Positions 53,418-62,985 are shown, counted from the stretch's first letter. The stretch is 64,000 nucleotides of DNA from Stigmatella aurantiaca DW4/3-1 (GCF_000165485.1 NC_014623.1:9008893-9072892), one strand, 5' to 3'. Notes: a model not told the origin generated them from the sequence alone. Program-made: numbers and translations.

Positions 53418-55429
53418 GGTGTGTTCGTCCTTGCCCCCTTCGAGGAGGCGCGAGAGGGACCGCCGAACGACGCCGCCACCGTCACGGCGGCGGAGCGTCC
53501 TGGCAGGGGGTAGCCATCGAGATCCTCGGCCTGGGCATCGAGGAGGTTCTTGAATTCCAGCGAGACGGTCAGCTCGGGGAAGCGGCCGAAGGTGCTGGAG
53601 AGCCCCGCGTGGAGGAAAGTCCGCCCCGGCAGCACCGCCTCCTCCGTCCGGTTGATGAACTGCGAGGACTGCGTGGCTACCTCCATGCGCCCGGTGAGCC
53701 ACCGAGGGCCTCCCGAGGCGCGGGCGCTCAGCTTGTGGCGCGGCCGGTAGGGCAGCTCCTTGAGGTAATAGCGCGGATCATCCCGGAGGTTGCGCGACAC
53801 GAGCAGGGTGTAGCTGAACACCCCGGCCACCCAGGGGAAGGGGCGCCACTCGCCCTCGGCCTCCAGGCCCACCACGCGCGCGGAGGCGAAGTTGTACGGC
53901 TTCGCGGCGAAGGGGGGATAGAGCTCGTAGGCGATGAGGTTCTCGTAGAGGCTGTAGAAGCCTCCGACCGAAGCCAGCGACTGCGCCGTGCGGTGAACCA
54001 CCGCCGCGTCCGTGTACAGCACCCGCTCGGGCCGCAGGGCCGGATTGGGCAGCAACAACCCCTGGCGCACGTAGAGTTCCTGGAAGGAGGGCGCGCGGTG
54101 GGCCTGCCCCCCGTTGGCGCGCAGCTCGAAGCCCTCGGGCAGCCTCAGGGTGGCGCCCACCTTCGGGGACAACAGCGTGTATGACCCCGCGCGCTCCACC
54201 CGCATCGAGGGCGCGAGGCTCAGGCGCTCTCCAGCCAGGGAGATTTCGTCCATCACCATGGCGCTGGCACGCCACCAGCCCGGCCGGGAGCCTCCCTCCG
54301 GGGCACCTTCCGCCCGGGTGACATCCTCGGCGGACACGGACACCATCGCCGAGACGCCGTGCCGCTCGCCCAGCAGCGTCCGTGCCTCCACCTCTCCGCC
54401 GCCCAGCCGCAGCACCTGGCGGCCCTGCGTCACCACGGGGCCCCCGGACAGCTCGATGCGGTCGCCCCGGAACCAGCCCCGTGCCGAACCCCGTACTGCG
54501 CCCTGCTCCCCCGACAACCGCAGGCTGGCCGCGGCCCGGCCTCCACCCTGCCTCGCGTCCGGCAACGGGTTCTGCGCGGTGCCGGCCAGCCCCCGGTCAT
54601 CGGTGGACAGCTCCGCCATCGCATCCAGCTCCAGGGACTCGCCCAGCCCGTGCCGCACCCGGAGCAGCCCGCCCGCCCCCCACGCATCATTGTTGGCGCG
54701 GCGCCGCTCGACGAGCGCATCTCCCGGCAACGCGGGGCTCGCATCGAAGCGGAAGGGAAAATCCCCCGTGGAGCGGCCCCCGTGGATCAGCAGCAAAGCC
54801 TCGCCCTCCAGCACCGGGCCCGTCGCCGACACCCACCCGCGCACGGTGTCCCAGCTTCCATAGGTGGCCTCTCCCGCCACCTGCGCCTCGCTGCCGGGCC
54901 TCCGGGTGATGACGTTCACCACACCGCCCAGCCCACCCGAGCCATAGCGGGCGCCCGCCCCACCACGCAGCACCTCGAAGCGCTCCACCACCGCCAGGGG
55001 CACGCGGGACAAGTCGGCGATGCCGCCCGCACCATTTAAAGGAATGCCATCCAGCAACAGCAGCGTCCCATTGGAGGACGCGCCGCGCACCACCAGGCTC
55101 TTGCTCTGGCCGTAGCCGCCGCTGTCCTGCACCACCACGCCCGGCGCGGTGGAGAGCACCTCGGCGGTGTCCCGGGCCGCCCCACCAAAGTCAGCGGTCT
55201 GGATGAGGGTGAGCGCCCCGCTCGGGTCTCTCTGCGCGGCCGAGTCCGACGGCTCGCGCTCCGGGGCTGCCTGAACCTCCACGGTGGGCACGGAAAAGAC
55301 CGGCACCCCAGGCTCGTCCGCGGACGCTCCCGCGGAACCGGGGTCCCCGCCCGCCTCTTGGGCCCTTACGGCCCCACTGATGCTGAGCGCCAGGCACACT
55401 CCCAGCCCGGCGCGCGCTGGCCACCCCAT
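53414..55429 (-). CDS. btuB: TonB-dependent outer-membrane cobalamin receptor BtuB
   Basis: 671 residues from ATG 55429 with a signal peptide (AGLGVCLALSISGAVRAQ). The plug (about 55-185) has TAEVLSTAPGVVVQDSGGYG, SLVVRGASSNGTLLLLDGIP and ARYGSGGLGGVVNVITRRPG. The barrel follows and ends in VTVAASFGG and a short basic tail. The receptor imports its ligand through the outer membrane using TonB energy. Assignment to cobalamin rests on the cobalamin riboswitch in its leader. GGCGGGAGC precedes the start; upstream in-frame codons belong to the riboswitch leader. Confidence 0.9.
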   Translation of the reverse strand: MGWPARAGLGVCLALSISGAVRAQEAGGDPGSAGASADEPGVPVFSVPTVEVQAAPEREPSDSAAQRDPSGALTLIQTADFGGAARDTAEVLSTAPGVVVQDSGGYGQSKSLVVRGASSNGTLLLLDGIPLNGAGGIADLSRVPLAVVERFEVLRGGAGARYGSGGLGGVVNVITRRPGSEAQVAGEATYGSWDTVRGWVSATGPVLEGEALLLIHGGRSTGDFPFRFDASPALPGDALVERRRANNDAWGAGGLLRVRHGLGESLELDAMAELSTDDRGLAGTAQNPLPDARQGGGRAAASLRLSGEQGAVRGSARGWFRGDRIELSGGPVVTQGRQVLRLGGGEVEARTLLGERHGVSAMVSVSAEDVTRAEGAPEGGSRPGWWRASAMVMDEISLAGERLSLAPSMRVERAGSYTLLSPKVGATLRLPEGFELRANGGQAHRAPSFQELYVRQGLLLPNPALRPERVLYTDAAVVHRTAQSLASVGGFYSLYENLIAYELYPPFAAKPYNFASARVVGLEAEGEWRPFPWVAGVFSYTLLVSRNLRDDPRYYLKELPYRPRHKLSARASGGPRWLTGRMEVATQSSQFINRTEEAVLPGRTFLHAGLSSTFGRFPELTVSLEFKNLLDAQAEDLDGYPLPGRSAAVTVAASFGGPSRASSKGARTNTP

Positions 55430-55497
55430 GCTCCCGCCTTCCGCTCTCTCTCTCGAAGAGAGAAGGCCCACCGGAGCCCTGGTAGGGGCGCCCGGAC

Positions 55498-55605
55498 CCC
55501 TGGGCAGGTCTCCTGGCTCATGGGCGTGGCTGCCCACTCACAGTGGCGGGACCGCGCCGGTCTTCCACCGGCTTCCCTCTTGCGCGCCCGATGTGGGCAC
55601 CCAAG
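55498..55605 (-). promoter_or_regulatory. Cobalamin riboswitch controlling btuB operon
   Basis: On the minus strand the B12-box GCCAGGAGACCTGCC reads at 55518-55504. Upstream of it GTCCCGCCACTGTGA (55552-55538) and GAGGGAAGCCGGTG (55580-55567) match the conserved core of cobalamin riboswitches in order and spacing. It lies about 70 nt before ATG 55429. A GC-rich stem (GGGGTCCGGGCGCCCC, 55498-55483) between the box and the start could be the expression platform. Binding of adenosyl- or methylcobalamin should switch the operon off. Confidence 0.9.
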
Positions 55606-55625
55606 GGCGCGGCCTTTGTAGGGGC

Positions 55626-56144
55626 TCACCCCACGTGCGTCAAGCGCAGCGGCGGGGGTGACAGGCGCGTGCGGACGTACTGCTCAAAGGCGGAGGCCTG
55701 GAGAAAGCTCATCTCCACCCCCCCGAAGCGCAGCAGGGAGCAGTCGAACAGGGGCATGGGCCGGCCCGGAACGATGAGCACTCCGCCCACGAAGGTGCCG
55801 TTGTGACTCCCGGCATCCACCACATGCCACATGCCCGTGTGCGGCTCCTGACGGAAGAAGGCGTGGGTGCGCGAGACGGTGGCCTCCTCCAGCACCACGT
55901 CGCTGTCGAGGCTGCGGCCGAGCTTCAGCGCCTCCTGCTGGGCAGAGCGCTTGCGCAGCTCGACCACGTGCCACTCCAGCGGACCCTGCTGGGGCATCCG
56001 GGCCGAGGACCTCCGGGCCGGGGTCACCGGACAGGGGCTCACCTGGGAGTCCCGCGGCTGAACAGGGGACTCCCACACCAGCACGGGCCACGAGACAGAC
56101 CGCAACACCACCTCGCGATCGGCGAGCAACTGCGAGGCCAACAT
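55626..56144 (-). CDS. FHA-domain protein
   Basis: 172 residues from ATG 56144. The C-terminal FHA domain (about 70-150) has KLGRSLDSDVVLEEATVSRT, then HAFF and VVDAGSHNGTFVGG, with the Arg, Ser-Arg-x-His and Asn-Gly-Thr residues that contact phosphothreonine. The N-terminal part (MLASQLLADREVVLRSV) is unassigned. The start is uncertain: TTG 56162 has a better ribosome site (AAGGGAG). The frame is open for over a kilobase upstream but only as a GC artefact. It probably binds targets of Ser/Thr kinases such as the one at 2.3-5.2 kb type. Confidence 0.82.
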   Translation of the reverse strand: MLASQLLADREVVLRSVSWPVLVWESPVQPRDSQVSPCPVTPARRSSARMPQQGPLEWHVVELRKRSAQQEALKLGRSLDSDVVLEEATVSRTHAFFRQEPHTGMWHVVDAGSHNGTFVGGVLIVPGRPMPLFDCSLLRFGGVEMSFLQASAFEQYVRTRLSPPPLRLTHVG

Positions 56145-56473
56145 GGCGAATCGGAGAGCCAAGACACTCCCTTCGGCGAAAACGAGGCCGGAAGCTGTAC
56201 ACGTACCCTGAGTGCGTCCACCCCCCTCCGCTTCCGAAATGCCCCGTGCCTTCCCGACCTGAAGGCACGGGTGCGAGGAGGTACGTTCTGGCCGGACCTC
56301 CCGTCCCATTTCGTGGACGCATGCGCCGGGGCGGGACGGCCGTTCTCCGCGCTTCCCGAGGGAGGGCTCCTTGGCATGAAGGCTGCTCAACACCCCCGTG
56401 GCCTCAGGCGGCCGAAGCCGGTGAGGCGGCCGTGCCATGGGTGGCACGGGGGGCGTGAAGGAGTGGGCAGACG
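56145..56473. other. Intergenic region, divergent promoters expected
   Basis: It separates the minus-strand FHA gene from the plus-strand 83-aa gene. I see no gene, repeat or clear promoter motif here. Confidence 0.4.
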
Positions 56474-56725
56474 ATGCTGACGGCAGGGAAGCGATTGGCG
56501 GTGTTCTCCATCCGGGAGGGCAAGGGCGGGAGCATCTGGGTACGGGCCGGAAGCGCCTTCGTGAACAAGGACGGCTCGCTGAACGTGCTGTTGGACGTGC
56601 TGCCCCTGGACGGAAAGCTGCACGTGCGCGAGGCGGCGGAGCGGCGGGATGGGGCGCAACCCTCGGGGGGACGTTACGCGCCCGGCACGGGGCTCGAGCC
56701 CGAGCTGGTGGGGAGCCACCCGTGA
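56474..56725 (+). CDS. Small hypothetical protein upstream of comEA-like gene
   Basis: 83 residues from ATG 56474. KRLAVFSIREGKGGSIWVRA, then GSAFVNKDGSLNVLLDVLPL and DGKLHVREAAERRD has the look of a small beta-rich protein, similar to short myxobacterial proteins with the 'W.R.G.AF.N.DGS..V.LD..P..G.L..R' pattern. No signal peptide is present. The stop overlaps the GTG start of the HhH gene (GTGA), so the two are coupled. Function unknown. Confidence 0.75.
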   Translation: MLTAGKRLAVFSIREGKGGSIWVRAGSAFVNKDGSLNVLLDVLPLDGKLHVREAAERRDGAQPSGGRYAPGTGLEPELVGSHP

Positions 56726-57078
56726 GGACCGCCCGGCGTTTGGCGTGGGGGGGGATCCTCGCACTGGGGCTGATGGGCTCGGGAACCGCCGCGGCCCGCG
56801 AGAAGGCGCGCACGCAGTACACGGGCGTGGTGAACCTCAACGAGGCGACGGAGGAGGAGCTGGACCGGTTGCCCGGCGTTGGAAGGAAGGCCGCGCAGCG
56901 CATCCTCGCGCAGCGGGCGAAGCGACGCTTCCAACGCCCCGAGGAACTGGTGAAGGTGAAGGGCTTCGGGAAAAAGAGGTTCCAGAAGCTCAAGCCGCTC
57001 CTGACGGTGGCGGGCCCCTCGACCCTCACGCAGACGCAGGCTCCTGCCGAGCCTCCGCCGAAGAAGTCCTCTCCGTGA
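56722..57078 (+). CDS. ComEA-like exported helix-hairpin-helix protein
   Basis: 118 residues from GTG 56722. A signal peptide (LAWGGILALGLMGSGTAAA) precedes two HhH motifs: VNLNEATEEELDRLPGVGRK and ELVKVKGFGKKRFQKLKPLL. The first is the ComEA-type 'NLNxA...L..LPGIG' signature, which binds double-stranded DNA without sequence specificity. ComEA proteins take up DNA into the periplasm during transformation. A Pro/Thr-rich tail ends the protein. The overlap with the preceding 83-aa gene indicates co-translation. Confidence 0.88.
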   Translation: MRTARRLAWGGILALGLMGSGTAAAREKARTQYTGVVNLNEATEEELDRLPGVGRKAAQRILAQRAKRRFQRPEELVKVKGFGKKRFQKLKPLLTVAGPSTLTQTQAPAEPPPKKSSP

Positions 57079-57268
57079 CAGGCGAGGGCTGCGCTGGGCC
57101 AAGACCCGCCCGGCAGCCCTCTCGCCCCGCCGTCCCACGCCTGGTAAGGCCGGCCACCAGCCATGACGCATCGCGTCATAAACATGGAAAGGAGGGCATC
57201 GCGCCCTCCAGGAGCCCTCCTGGCCAGCCGTGTCACAGGCCACCAAGCTTGTACCGGCCGAACAGGTA

Positions 57269-57285
57269 GTGGATCTTCGATCCAC
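57269..57285. promoter_or_regulatory. Perfect dyad upstream of the MarR gene
   Basis: GTGGATC-TTC-GATCCAC is a 17-bp perfect inverted repeat 20 bp before ATG 57305. It could be the MarR regulator's own operator, or a hairpin in the leader. Confidence 0.4.
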
Positions 57286-57304
57286 GGATGGGCGCCTGAG
57301 CTAC

Positions 57305-57898
57305 ATGTCTGCAACGGGCGACACGGAGGCGGAGTTGAAGGAAACTGAGGGCATGAAGGAGCTGGACGAGAGCAGCGAACCGGAGTCGGCCTCACGCGCC
57401 AAGGTCCAGGGGCCCCCATTGGGAGAGGTGCTCGAGTTCATGCGCCTGTTGTGGGCCGTGGATCATGGTCTGCAATCGACCTCCAAGCGGATGGAATCGA
57501 ACCTGGGCGTCACCGGCCCTCAGCGGCTGGTGCTCCGGCTGGTCGGGCGGTTCCCGGGCATCACCGCTGGCGCACTGGCGCAGATTCTCCACGTGCACCC
57601 GAGCACCCTCACGGGCGTGCTCAAGCGCCTGGAGAAGCGGGGCGTGCTGGAGCGCAAGTCCGATCCACTCGATGGGCGCAAGGCGCTCTTCGCCCTCACC
57701 GAGGCGGGCCGGGCGCTGGATGTGCCCGCCACGGGAACGGTGGAGGCGGCCGTGCAGCGGGTCCTGTCACGCATGCCTCGCGCGCGCATCGTCCACACCC
57801 AGGAGGTCCTCACCGCGCTCGCCGAGGAGCTGGGCGGTGTCCCCACGGAGGCCACGCCAGCATCTCCGCCGGAGCCCGACGAAACGGACGCCAGCTGA
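57305..57898 (+). CDS. MarR-family transcriptional regulator
   Basis: 197 residues from ATG 57305; ATG 57353 has a better ribosome site (GAGGGC) and would give 181. Residues about 45-170 form the winged helix: MESNLGVTGPQRLVLRLVGR, the recognition helix HVHPSTLTGVLKRLEKRGVL, and the wing ERKSDPLDGRKALFALTEAG. The N-terminal extension is acidic (LKETEGMKELDESSEPES). MarR proteins are dimeric repressors that release DNA on binding small molecules. It stands alone, transcribed toward the DUF4175-like operon. Confidence 0.88.
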   Translation: MSATGDTEAELKETEGMKELDESSEPESASRAKVQGPPLGEVLEFMRLLWAVDHGLQSTSKRMESNLGVTGPQRLVLRLVGRFPGITAGALAQILHVHPSTLTGVLKRLEKRGVLERKSDPLDGRKALFALTEAGRALDVPATGTVEAAVQRVLSRMPRARIVHTQEVLTALAEELGGVPTEATPASPPEPDETDAS

Positions 57899-57915
57899 AC
57901 ATCCCGCCGGGCAGG

Positions 57916-57932
57916 CTGTCCGTACCGGACAG
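57916..57932. promoter_or_regulatory. Inverted repeat after the MarR gene
   Basis: CTGTCCG-TAC-CGGACAG lies 18 bp after the MarR stop and about 120 bp before the next gene. There is no T-run after it, so it may be an operator for the downstream operon rather than a terminator. Confidence 0.35.
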
Positions 57933-58055
57933 AAGGCGCACGCTCAGCGGTGGGGATCGCCGCGCGGGGCGGACCGCCCGGGGGGAGAGCTTGATAGAGA
58001 CTTGGGAAATAGGCGGCCTCCCCACGGGTTGCCTCGCCACTGAGCGGACGAGACA

Positions 58056-61000
58056 TTGAACCTGGAAACCCCGCAGAGCCCAGGCCCGGACCTTCCCCCT
58101 TCCCCCCCTTTCCCGCCGCCGCAGCCTCCAGCCTCACACCGGAGGGCGTGGCGGGGGCGTGAGGTGGAGGCCCTGCTGGGCGCGGTGCGCGACCACCAGC
58201 GCCGCCAGCTCTGGCTGGAAGGGGCCCTGCTGGGAGCAGGGGTCCTCCTTCTCCTGGCGACGGCGGCCGGTTTCCTGGGCGGGGTGTGGCCCCTCCTTGG
58301 CCGGTGGCTGCTGTTTCTGACCCCCGTCGCGGCCGTGGCCGTGGCGTGTGCTTGGAGCCTCCTGTTCTCCCGGAAGATGGTGGGGGACGACGTGCGGACC
58401 GCCCGGCTGGTCGGCCTGCGGCGACCGGAGCTGTCCCTGGACGTGCTCGCCGCCGTGGAGCTGCGCCGCGAGAGCGGCGGGAACCAGCACTCCGAGGTGC
58501 TCGCGGACGCTTTCCTCTCGCAGATGGACGTGCGGGCGCGCCGGGTGAACCCCGCCAGCGTCGTGGATGGCACCCGGGTGAAGCGCATGGCGCAAGGGCT
58601 GGGCGCCCTGGCCCTGGCGACGGTGCTGGTGCTGGCCCTGGCGGGAGGCCGTTGGCGCGCGGGCGTGACAAAGGCCTGGGAGGCGGGCCGGGAGACCGAG
58701 GCCTCCGCCCTGCTGGAGCCCATCACGGGGGACATCGAGCTGACGTACCGCTACCCGTCTTACACGGGGCTGGCGCCGCGCACCGTGGCCGGGACCAACG
58801 GCGAGGTGAGCGCGCCCTCCGGCACCGAGGTCGTGCTCAAGACGCGCTCGGACCGGGAGGTGGAGCGCGCGGAGCTGAGCATCAACGGGGAGACCTTGCC
58901 GCTGCAGGTGGCGGACAGCCGGGAGCTGACGGGCTCCTTCGTGGCGAAGAAGACCGGCACTTACCACTTCATCTTCTATGGCTCGCGCACCAAGCCCCTG
59001 GCGGTGGGGCCGGACATCCCCCTCACCGTCGAGGCGGACGCGGCCCCTCAGGTGACGCTGCTGACCCCCGCCTCGGAGCTGGAGGTGGACCCCGACCAGG
59101 CGGTGGCCCTCAAGTACGAAGCCTCGGATGACTATGGGCTGGGCGAGTTGTCGCTCGTCTACCGCATGCCCGGCTCGGCGCAGGAGCAGCGCGTCCCGCT
59201 GAGGCGCGAGGATGGCCGCCGCAGCCGTGGCCTCCATGAGTGGAAGATGAACACGCTCAAGGCGAACCCGGGCGACCGCATCACCTATTACATCGAGGCC
59301 AAGGACAACGACACGGTGGAGGGCCCCAAGCGCGGGGTCAGCCGCACGCTGGCGCTGCGCATCTACAGCGCCGCCGAGCACCGCCGCGCCGCGCTGGAGA
59401 AGATCGAAGCGCTCTGGGGCCGGCTGGTGGACCACCTCGCGGAGCGGCTGGAGAGCCCGGACCGGGCCAAGGAGAAGACGCTGGAGCGCATCGCGGCCGG
59501 TCAGTCCGTGGACGCCAGTGGGCAGCAGCTCCTGGGCGACATGCGCGCCCTGGCCCAGGAACTCTCACGCGAGCGGGACGTGCCGGTGGAGCTCGTCTCG
59601 GCGCTGACCAACGTCGCGGACGGCATGGCGCGCCGGCTCACCACCACCCAGGACCTGCGCCGCATCTACCTGCGCACCCAGAAGATGCGCGGCGAGGACT
59701 GGGGCACGGGCGCGCGGCTGACCGGAGCGGTGAATGAAGAGATCACCGAGACGGAAAAGAACGTCCTCTACCTGGAGTCGCTGCTGGACCGGCAGAAGCT
59801 GGAGGCGCTGCGCGAGCTGGCCGAGGAGCTGAACCGGGAGCGCAGGGACCTGGCGCAGCTTTTGGAGGAGTACAAGAAGAGCCCCAGCGACGAGGCCCGT
59901 CAGCAGGTGATGCAGCAAATCCAGCAAATGCGCGAGCGCATCCAGGAGCTGGTGCGGCGCATGGCCGAGCTGCGCAAGAGCATCCGCGACGAGCACCTCA
60001 ACGCCGAGGCGCTCGAGGAGATGATGAAGGACCAGGACGTCTCGAGCGCGCTGGACGACGTGGAGCGGCTCATGCGCGAGGGCAAGGTGGACGAGGCGAT
60101 GGCCAAGCTCCAGGAGCTCTCCATGCAGATGGACCAGATGATGGAGTCGCTCAACAACGCCCAGCAGGAGTTCGGCGGCGAGCAGTACCCGGAGCTGACG
60201 GAGAAGTTCGGCAAGTTCATGGAGGACCTGCAGCAAACGGTGCAGGAGCAGCAACAGGTCTCCGAGGCCACCAAGTCCCTGCGCGACAAGGCCCGCCAGC
60301 AGAACCGGGAGCGCATCTCCGAGCGCGGCAAGGCGATGAAGGACGAGCTGATGCGCCAGGTGGAGCAGGTGCAGAAGAGCTACGCGGAGCTCGGGCCGGA
60401 GCAGCTCGACAGCCGCGCCGCGGCGCCCATGGCGGAGGCCCAGTCGCAGCTGGAGAACCTGAAGAACGCGCTGAAGCAGGAGGACTTCGACCTGGCGTCG
60501 GAGGCGGCCCAGCGCGCCGAGGAGATGGCCCAGCAGCTGGCCGCCCTGGGCGAGCGCCAGCGCCAGCTCGACGAGATGTTCGGCAACCCGCCCGACGCGC
60601 GCGAGCAGTCCGCGCAGATGGCGCAGCGGCTCCAGCGCGACGCGAACCGCGTCCAGGAAGTGAACCAGCAGCTCCAGTCGCTCTTCCCCCAGCCGGGCTC
60701 GCAGATGAGCGCCCAGGACCGCCAGCAACTCCAGCAGCTCTCCGAGCAGCAGCAATCCCTGGAGCAGCGCGCCCAGGGGCTGCGCCAGCAGATGGAGGAG
60801 ATGGAGCAGACGGCGCCCCTCTTCGGCAAGGAGGCGGGCGAGCAGATGGAGGGCATCGGCCAGCGCATGGGCGAGGCCGCCCAGCGGATGCAGGGGCAGG
60901 ATCCCGGCCGAGGCTACGGCGAGCAGCAGGCGGCGCTGGATGGGCTGCGGCGCTTCCAGAAGCAGATGCGCGAGAGCCAGCAGGGCGGCGGCAAAGGCGG

Positions 61001-61202
61001 ACTGCCCCTGCCCATGGGGGCGGGAGGCCGGGGCCGCGAGGGCAACGGCCATGACCCGCGCGACAAGGTGGAGCTGCCCGACGAGGACGCCTTCCAGGCT
61101 CCCAAGGAGTTCCGCAAGGACCTGCTGGACGCGATGAAGCAGGGGGCTCCAGAGCGTTACCGGGAGCAGGTGAAGCGCTACTACGAGGAGCTGGTGAAGT
61201 GA
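58056..61202 (+). CDS. DUF4175-like large membrane protein with Gln-rich coiled coils
   Basis: 1048 residues from TTG 58056, the most upstream reasonable start. Two closely spaced helices (about 50-100: EGALLGAGVLLLLATAAGFL, LLFLTPVAAVAVACAWSLLF) and a third (about 185-205: GALALATVLVLALAGG) lie in the N-terminal third. A beta-rich extracytoplasmic part follows (about 220-430: GDIELTYRYPSYTGLAPRTV). Residues about 560-980 are Gln/Glu/Arg-rich coiled coil (QQIQQMRERIQELVRRMAEL). The layout matches DUF4175 proteins of alphaproteobacteria and myxobacteria, whose function is unknown. The stop overlaps the next GTG (GTGA). Confidence 0.8.
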   Translation: MNLETPQSPGPDLPPSPPFPPPQPPASHRRAWRGREVEALLGAVRDHQRRQLWLEGALLGAGVLLLLATAAGFLGGVWPLLGRWLLFLTPVAAVAVACAWSLLFSRKMVGDDVRTARLVGLRRPELSLDVLAAVELRRESGGNQHSEVLADAFLSQMDVRARRVNPASVVDGTRVKRMAQGLGALALATVLVLALAGGRWRAGVTKAWEAGRETEASALLEPITGDIELTYRYPSYTGLAPRTVAGTNGEVSAPSGTEVVLKTRSDREVERAELSINGETLPLQVADSRELTGSFVAKKTGTYHFIFYGSRTKPLAVGPDIPLTVEADAAPQVTLLTPASELEVDPDQAVALKYEASDDYGLGELSLVYRMPGSAQEQRVPLRREDGRRSRGLHEWKMNTLKANPGDRITYYIEAKDNDTVEGPKRGVSRTLALRIYSAAEHRRAALEKIEALWGRLVDHLAERLESPDRAKEKTLERIAAGQSVDASGQQLLGDMRALAQELSRERDVPVELVSALTNVADGMARRLTTTQDLRRIYLRTQKMRGEDWGTGARLTGAVNEEITETEKNVLYLESLLDRQKLEALRELAEELNRERRDLAQLLEEYKKSPSDEARQQVMQQIQQMRERIQELVRRMAELRKSIRDEHLNAEALEEMMKDQDVSSALDDVERLMREGKVDEAMAKLQELSMQMDQMMESLNNAQQEFGGEQYPELTEKFGKFMEDLQQTVQEQQQVSEATKSLRDKARQQNRERISERGKAMKDELMRQVEQVQKSYAELGPEQLDSRAAAPMAEAQSQLENLKNALKQEDFDLASEAAQRAEEMAQQLAALGERQRQLDEMFGNPPDAREQSAQMAQRLQRDANRVQEVNQQLQSLFPQPGSQMSAQDRQQLQQLSEQQQSLEQRAQGLRQQMEEMEQTAPLFGKEAGEQMEGIGQRMGEAAQRMQGQDPGRGYGEQQAALDGLRRFQKQMRESQQGGGKGGLPLPMGAGGRGREGNGHDPRDKVELPDEDAFQAPKEFRKDLLDAMKQGAPERYREQVKRYYEELVK

Positions 61203-62983
61203 GCCCGAATCAGGATGCTTCCGCGCGCGGGGCGCGCCCCCGGAGCGGGTGGAACGCTGGGCTCGGGGCCCTCCTGGCCCTGTTGACCCTGCTTCTGGCC
61301 GCGCCTCCGGCCCACGCGGACGATGAGCTCAAGAACGAGGTCAAATCGCGCCTGACGAAGATCGAAGAGGCGCTGGATGGCTGGGACGTGGTGGGGGCCC
61401 GGCGCGAGCTGACGGAACTGGAGGAGCTGGTCCCGGCGGACATCGAGCCGTTGAAGTACTTCCAGGGGCGCATCGCCTTCGAGGAAGGGCTCTACACCGA
61501 GGCGGTGGAGCTGCTCCAAGCCTCGCGGGTGGAGGACAAGCCCGGCAGCTACCTGCGGCTGGCGAAGGACACGCAGCGGATCTTCAAGAACCACCAGCGC
61601 ACCGAGAGCGACCACTTCATCCTCTTCTACCCCAAGGGCAAGGAGGAGATCCTCGTGCCCTACGCGCTGGAGACGCTCGAGGCCACCTACCGGGCCATGG
61701 TGGAGGACCTGGGGTGGACGCCTCCGGGCAAGGTGCGCGTGGAGCTGGTGAACAACGCCCGTGAGCTGTCCAAGGTCAGCACCCTCACCTACGAGCAGAT
61801 CCAGACGACGGGCACCATCGCCATCTGCAAGTTCAGCAAGCTGATGCTGACGAGCCCCAAGGCGGTCGCGCGCGGCTACGACTGGCAGGACACGCTGGCG
61901 CACGAGTACATCCACCTGGTGGTGAGCCAGATGAGCCACAACACGGTGCCCATCTGGCTGCACGAGGGGCTGGCCAAGTTCATGGAGTCGCGCTGGCGCG
62001 GCAAGGCCGGCATGGCGATGACCCCCTCCACGCTGGCGCTGCTGGGCCGGCGGGTGAAGGCCGACACGCTGGTGCCCTTCGAGAAGATGCACCCGTCCAT
62101 CGCCATGCTGCCCACGGCGGAGGATGCGGCCACGGCGTTCGCCGAGGTCTATTACGCCATCGACTACGTCCACCAGACGAAGGGCACCGCGGGGCTGCGG
62201 ACCATCATCCAGGAGCTCCGCAAGGGACAGCAGGACCGCAAGGCGGTGGAGATCGCCATGGGGGTGCCGTTCGCCCTCTTCGAGAAGTCGTGGCTGGCGC
62301 ACATCAAGAAGCAGCCCTTCCCCAAGGAGCTGCTGCCGCGCGAGGAGGTGGTGCTCAAGGAGCACGCCAAGGACAAGGACAAGGAGGATCCGAAGAAGGG
62401 CAAGGAGATCTCCTTCGGCGACTTCGTCGAGGTGACGGAGATCCCGGCGCGCAAGTTCGCGCACCTGGGCGAGCTGCTGCGCGAGCGCAACCGGATCCTG
62501 GCCGCCTCGGAGGAGTACGCCAAGGCGCATGACATCGTCGGGGACAAGTACGAGTCGGTGTCCAACAAGTACGCGCTGGCGCTGCTGCACCTCAAGCGGC
62601 TGGAGGAGGCGGAGCAGGTGCTGCGCGGCTCGCTGCGGGTCCACCCCGGCTCTCCCCAGACGAATGTGCACCTGGGCCGCATCCTGCTGTTCCGCAAGGA
62701 CTACCCGAAGGCGAAGGCGGCCTACCAAGAGGCGCTGTCCACCAACCCGTTCGATCCCGAGGTCCACGTGGCCCTCACCCGCATCCACCAAGCCCTCGGG
62801 GAGACGGTGCTGGAGGCCCGCACGCGCGCGGCGAGCGCGCTGCTGCTCAACAAGCACCCGGATCAGGTGGACACCCTGGTCCGGGCCTTCTTGCGCGAGC
62901 ACGGCCAGCTGTCCGAGATGGACGTTTCCGGCGAGCCGGAGGAAGCACCCGCCTCCAAGCCCTCGCCAGATGGCGGGCCCTGA
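61199..62983 (+). CDS. Peptidase MA-like (HExxH) protein with TPRs, exported
   Basis: 594 residues from GTG 61199, overlapping the preceding stop. A signal peptide (LGALLALLTLLLAAPPAHA) leads into a helical part, then a metallopeptidase-like core with LAHEYIHLVVSQ (HExxH at about 235-239) and the downstream WLHEGLAKFMES, whose Glu is the expected third zinc ligand of gluzincins. The C-terminal third contains TPR-like helices (YALALLHLKRLEEAEQVLRG, TNVHLGRILLFRKDYPKAKA). It should act in the periplasm. It forms one operon with the DUF4175-like gene and the next gene. Confidence 0.87.
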   Translation: MSPNQDASARGARPRSGWNAGLGALLALLTLLLAAPPAHADDELKNEVKSRLTKIEEALDGWDVVGARRELTELEELVPADIEPLKYFQGRIAFEEGLYTEAVELLQASRVEDKPGSYLRLAKDTQRIFKNHQRTESDHFILFYPKGKEEILVPYALETLEATYRAMVEDLGWTPPGKVRVELVNNARELSKVSTLTYEQIQTTGTIAICKFSKLMLTSPKAVARGYDWQDTLAHEYIHLVVSQMSHNTVPIWLHEGLAKFMESRWRGKAGMAMTPSTLALLGRRVKADTLVPFEKMHPSIAMLPTAEDAATAFAEVYYAIDYVHQTKGTAGLRTIIQELRKGQQDRKAVEIAMGVPFALFEKSWLAHIKKQPFPKELLPREEVVLKEHAKDKDKEDPKKGKEISFGDFVEVTEIPARKFAHLGELLRERNRILAASEEYAKAHDIVGDKYESVSNKYALALLHLKRLEEAEQVLRGSLRVHPGSPQTNVHLGRILLFRKDYPKAKAAYQEALSTNPFDPEVHVALTRIHQALGETVLEARTRAASALLLNKHPDQVDTLVRAFLREHGQLSEMDVSGEPEEAPASKPSPDGGP

Positions 62984-62985
62984 CC

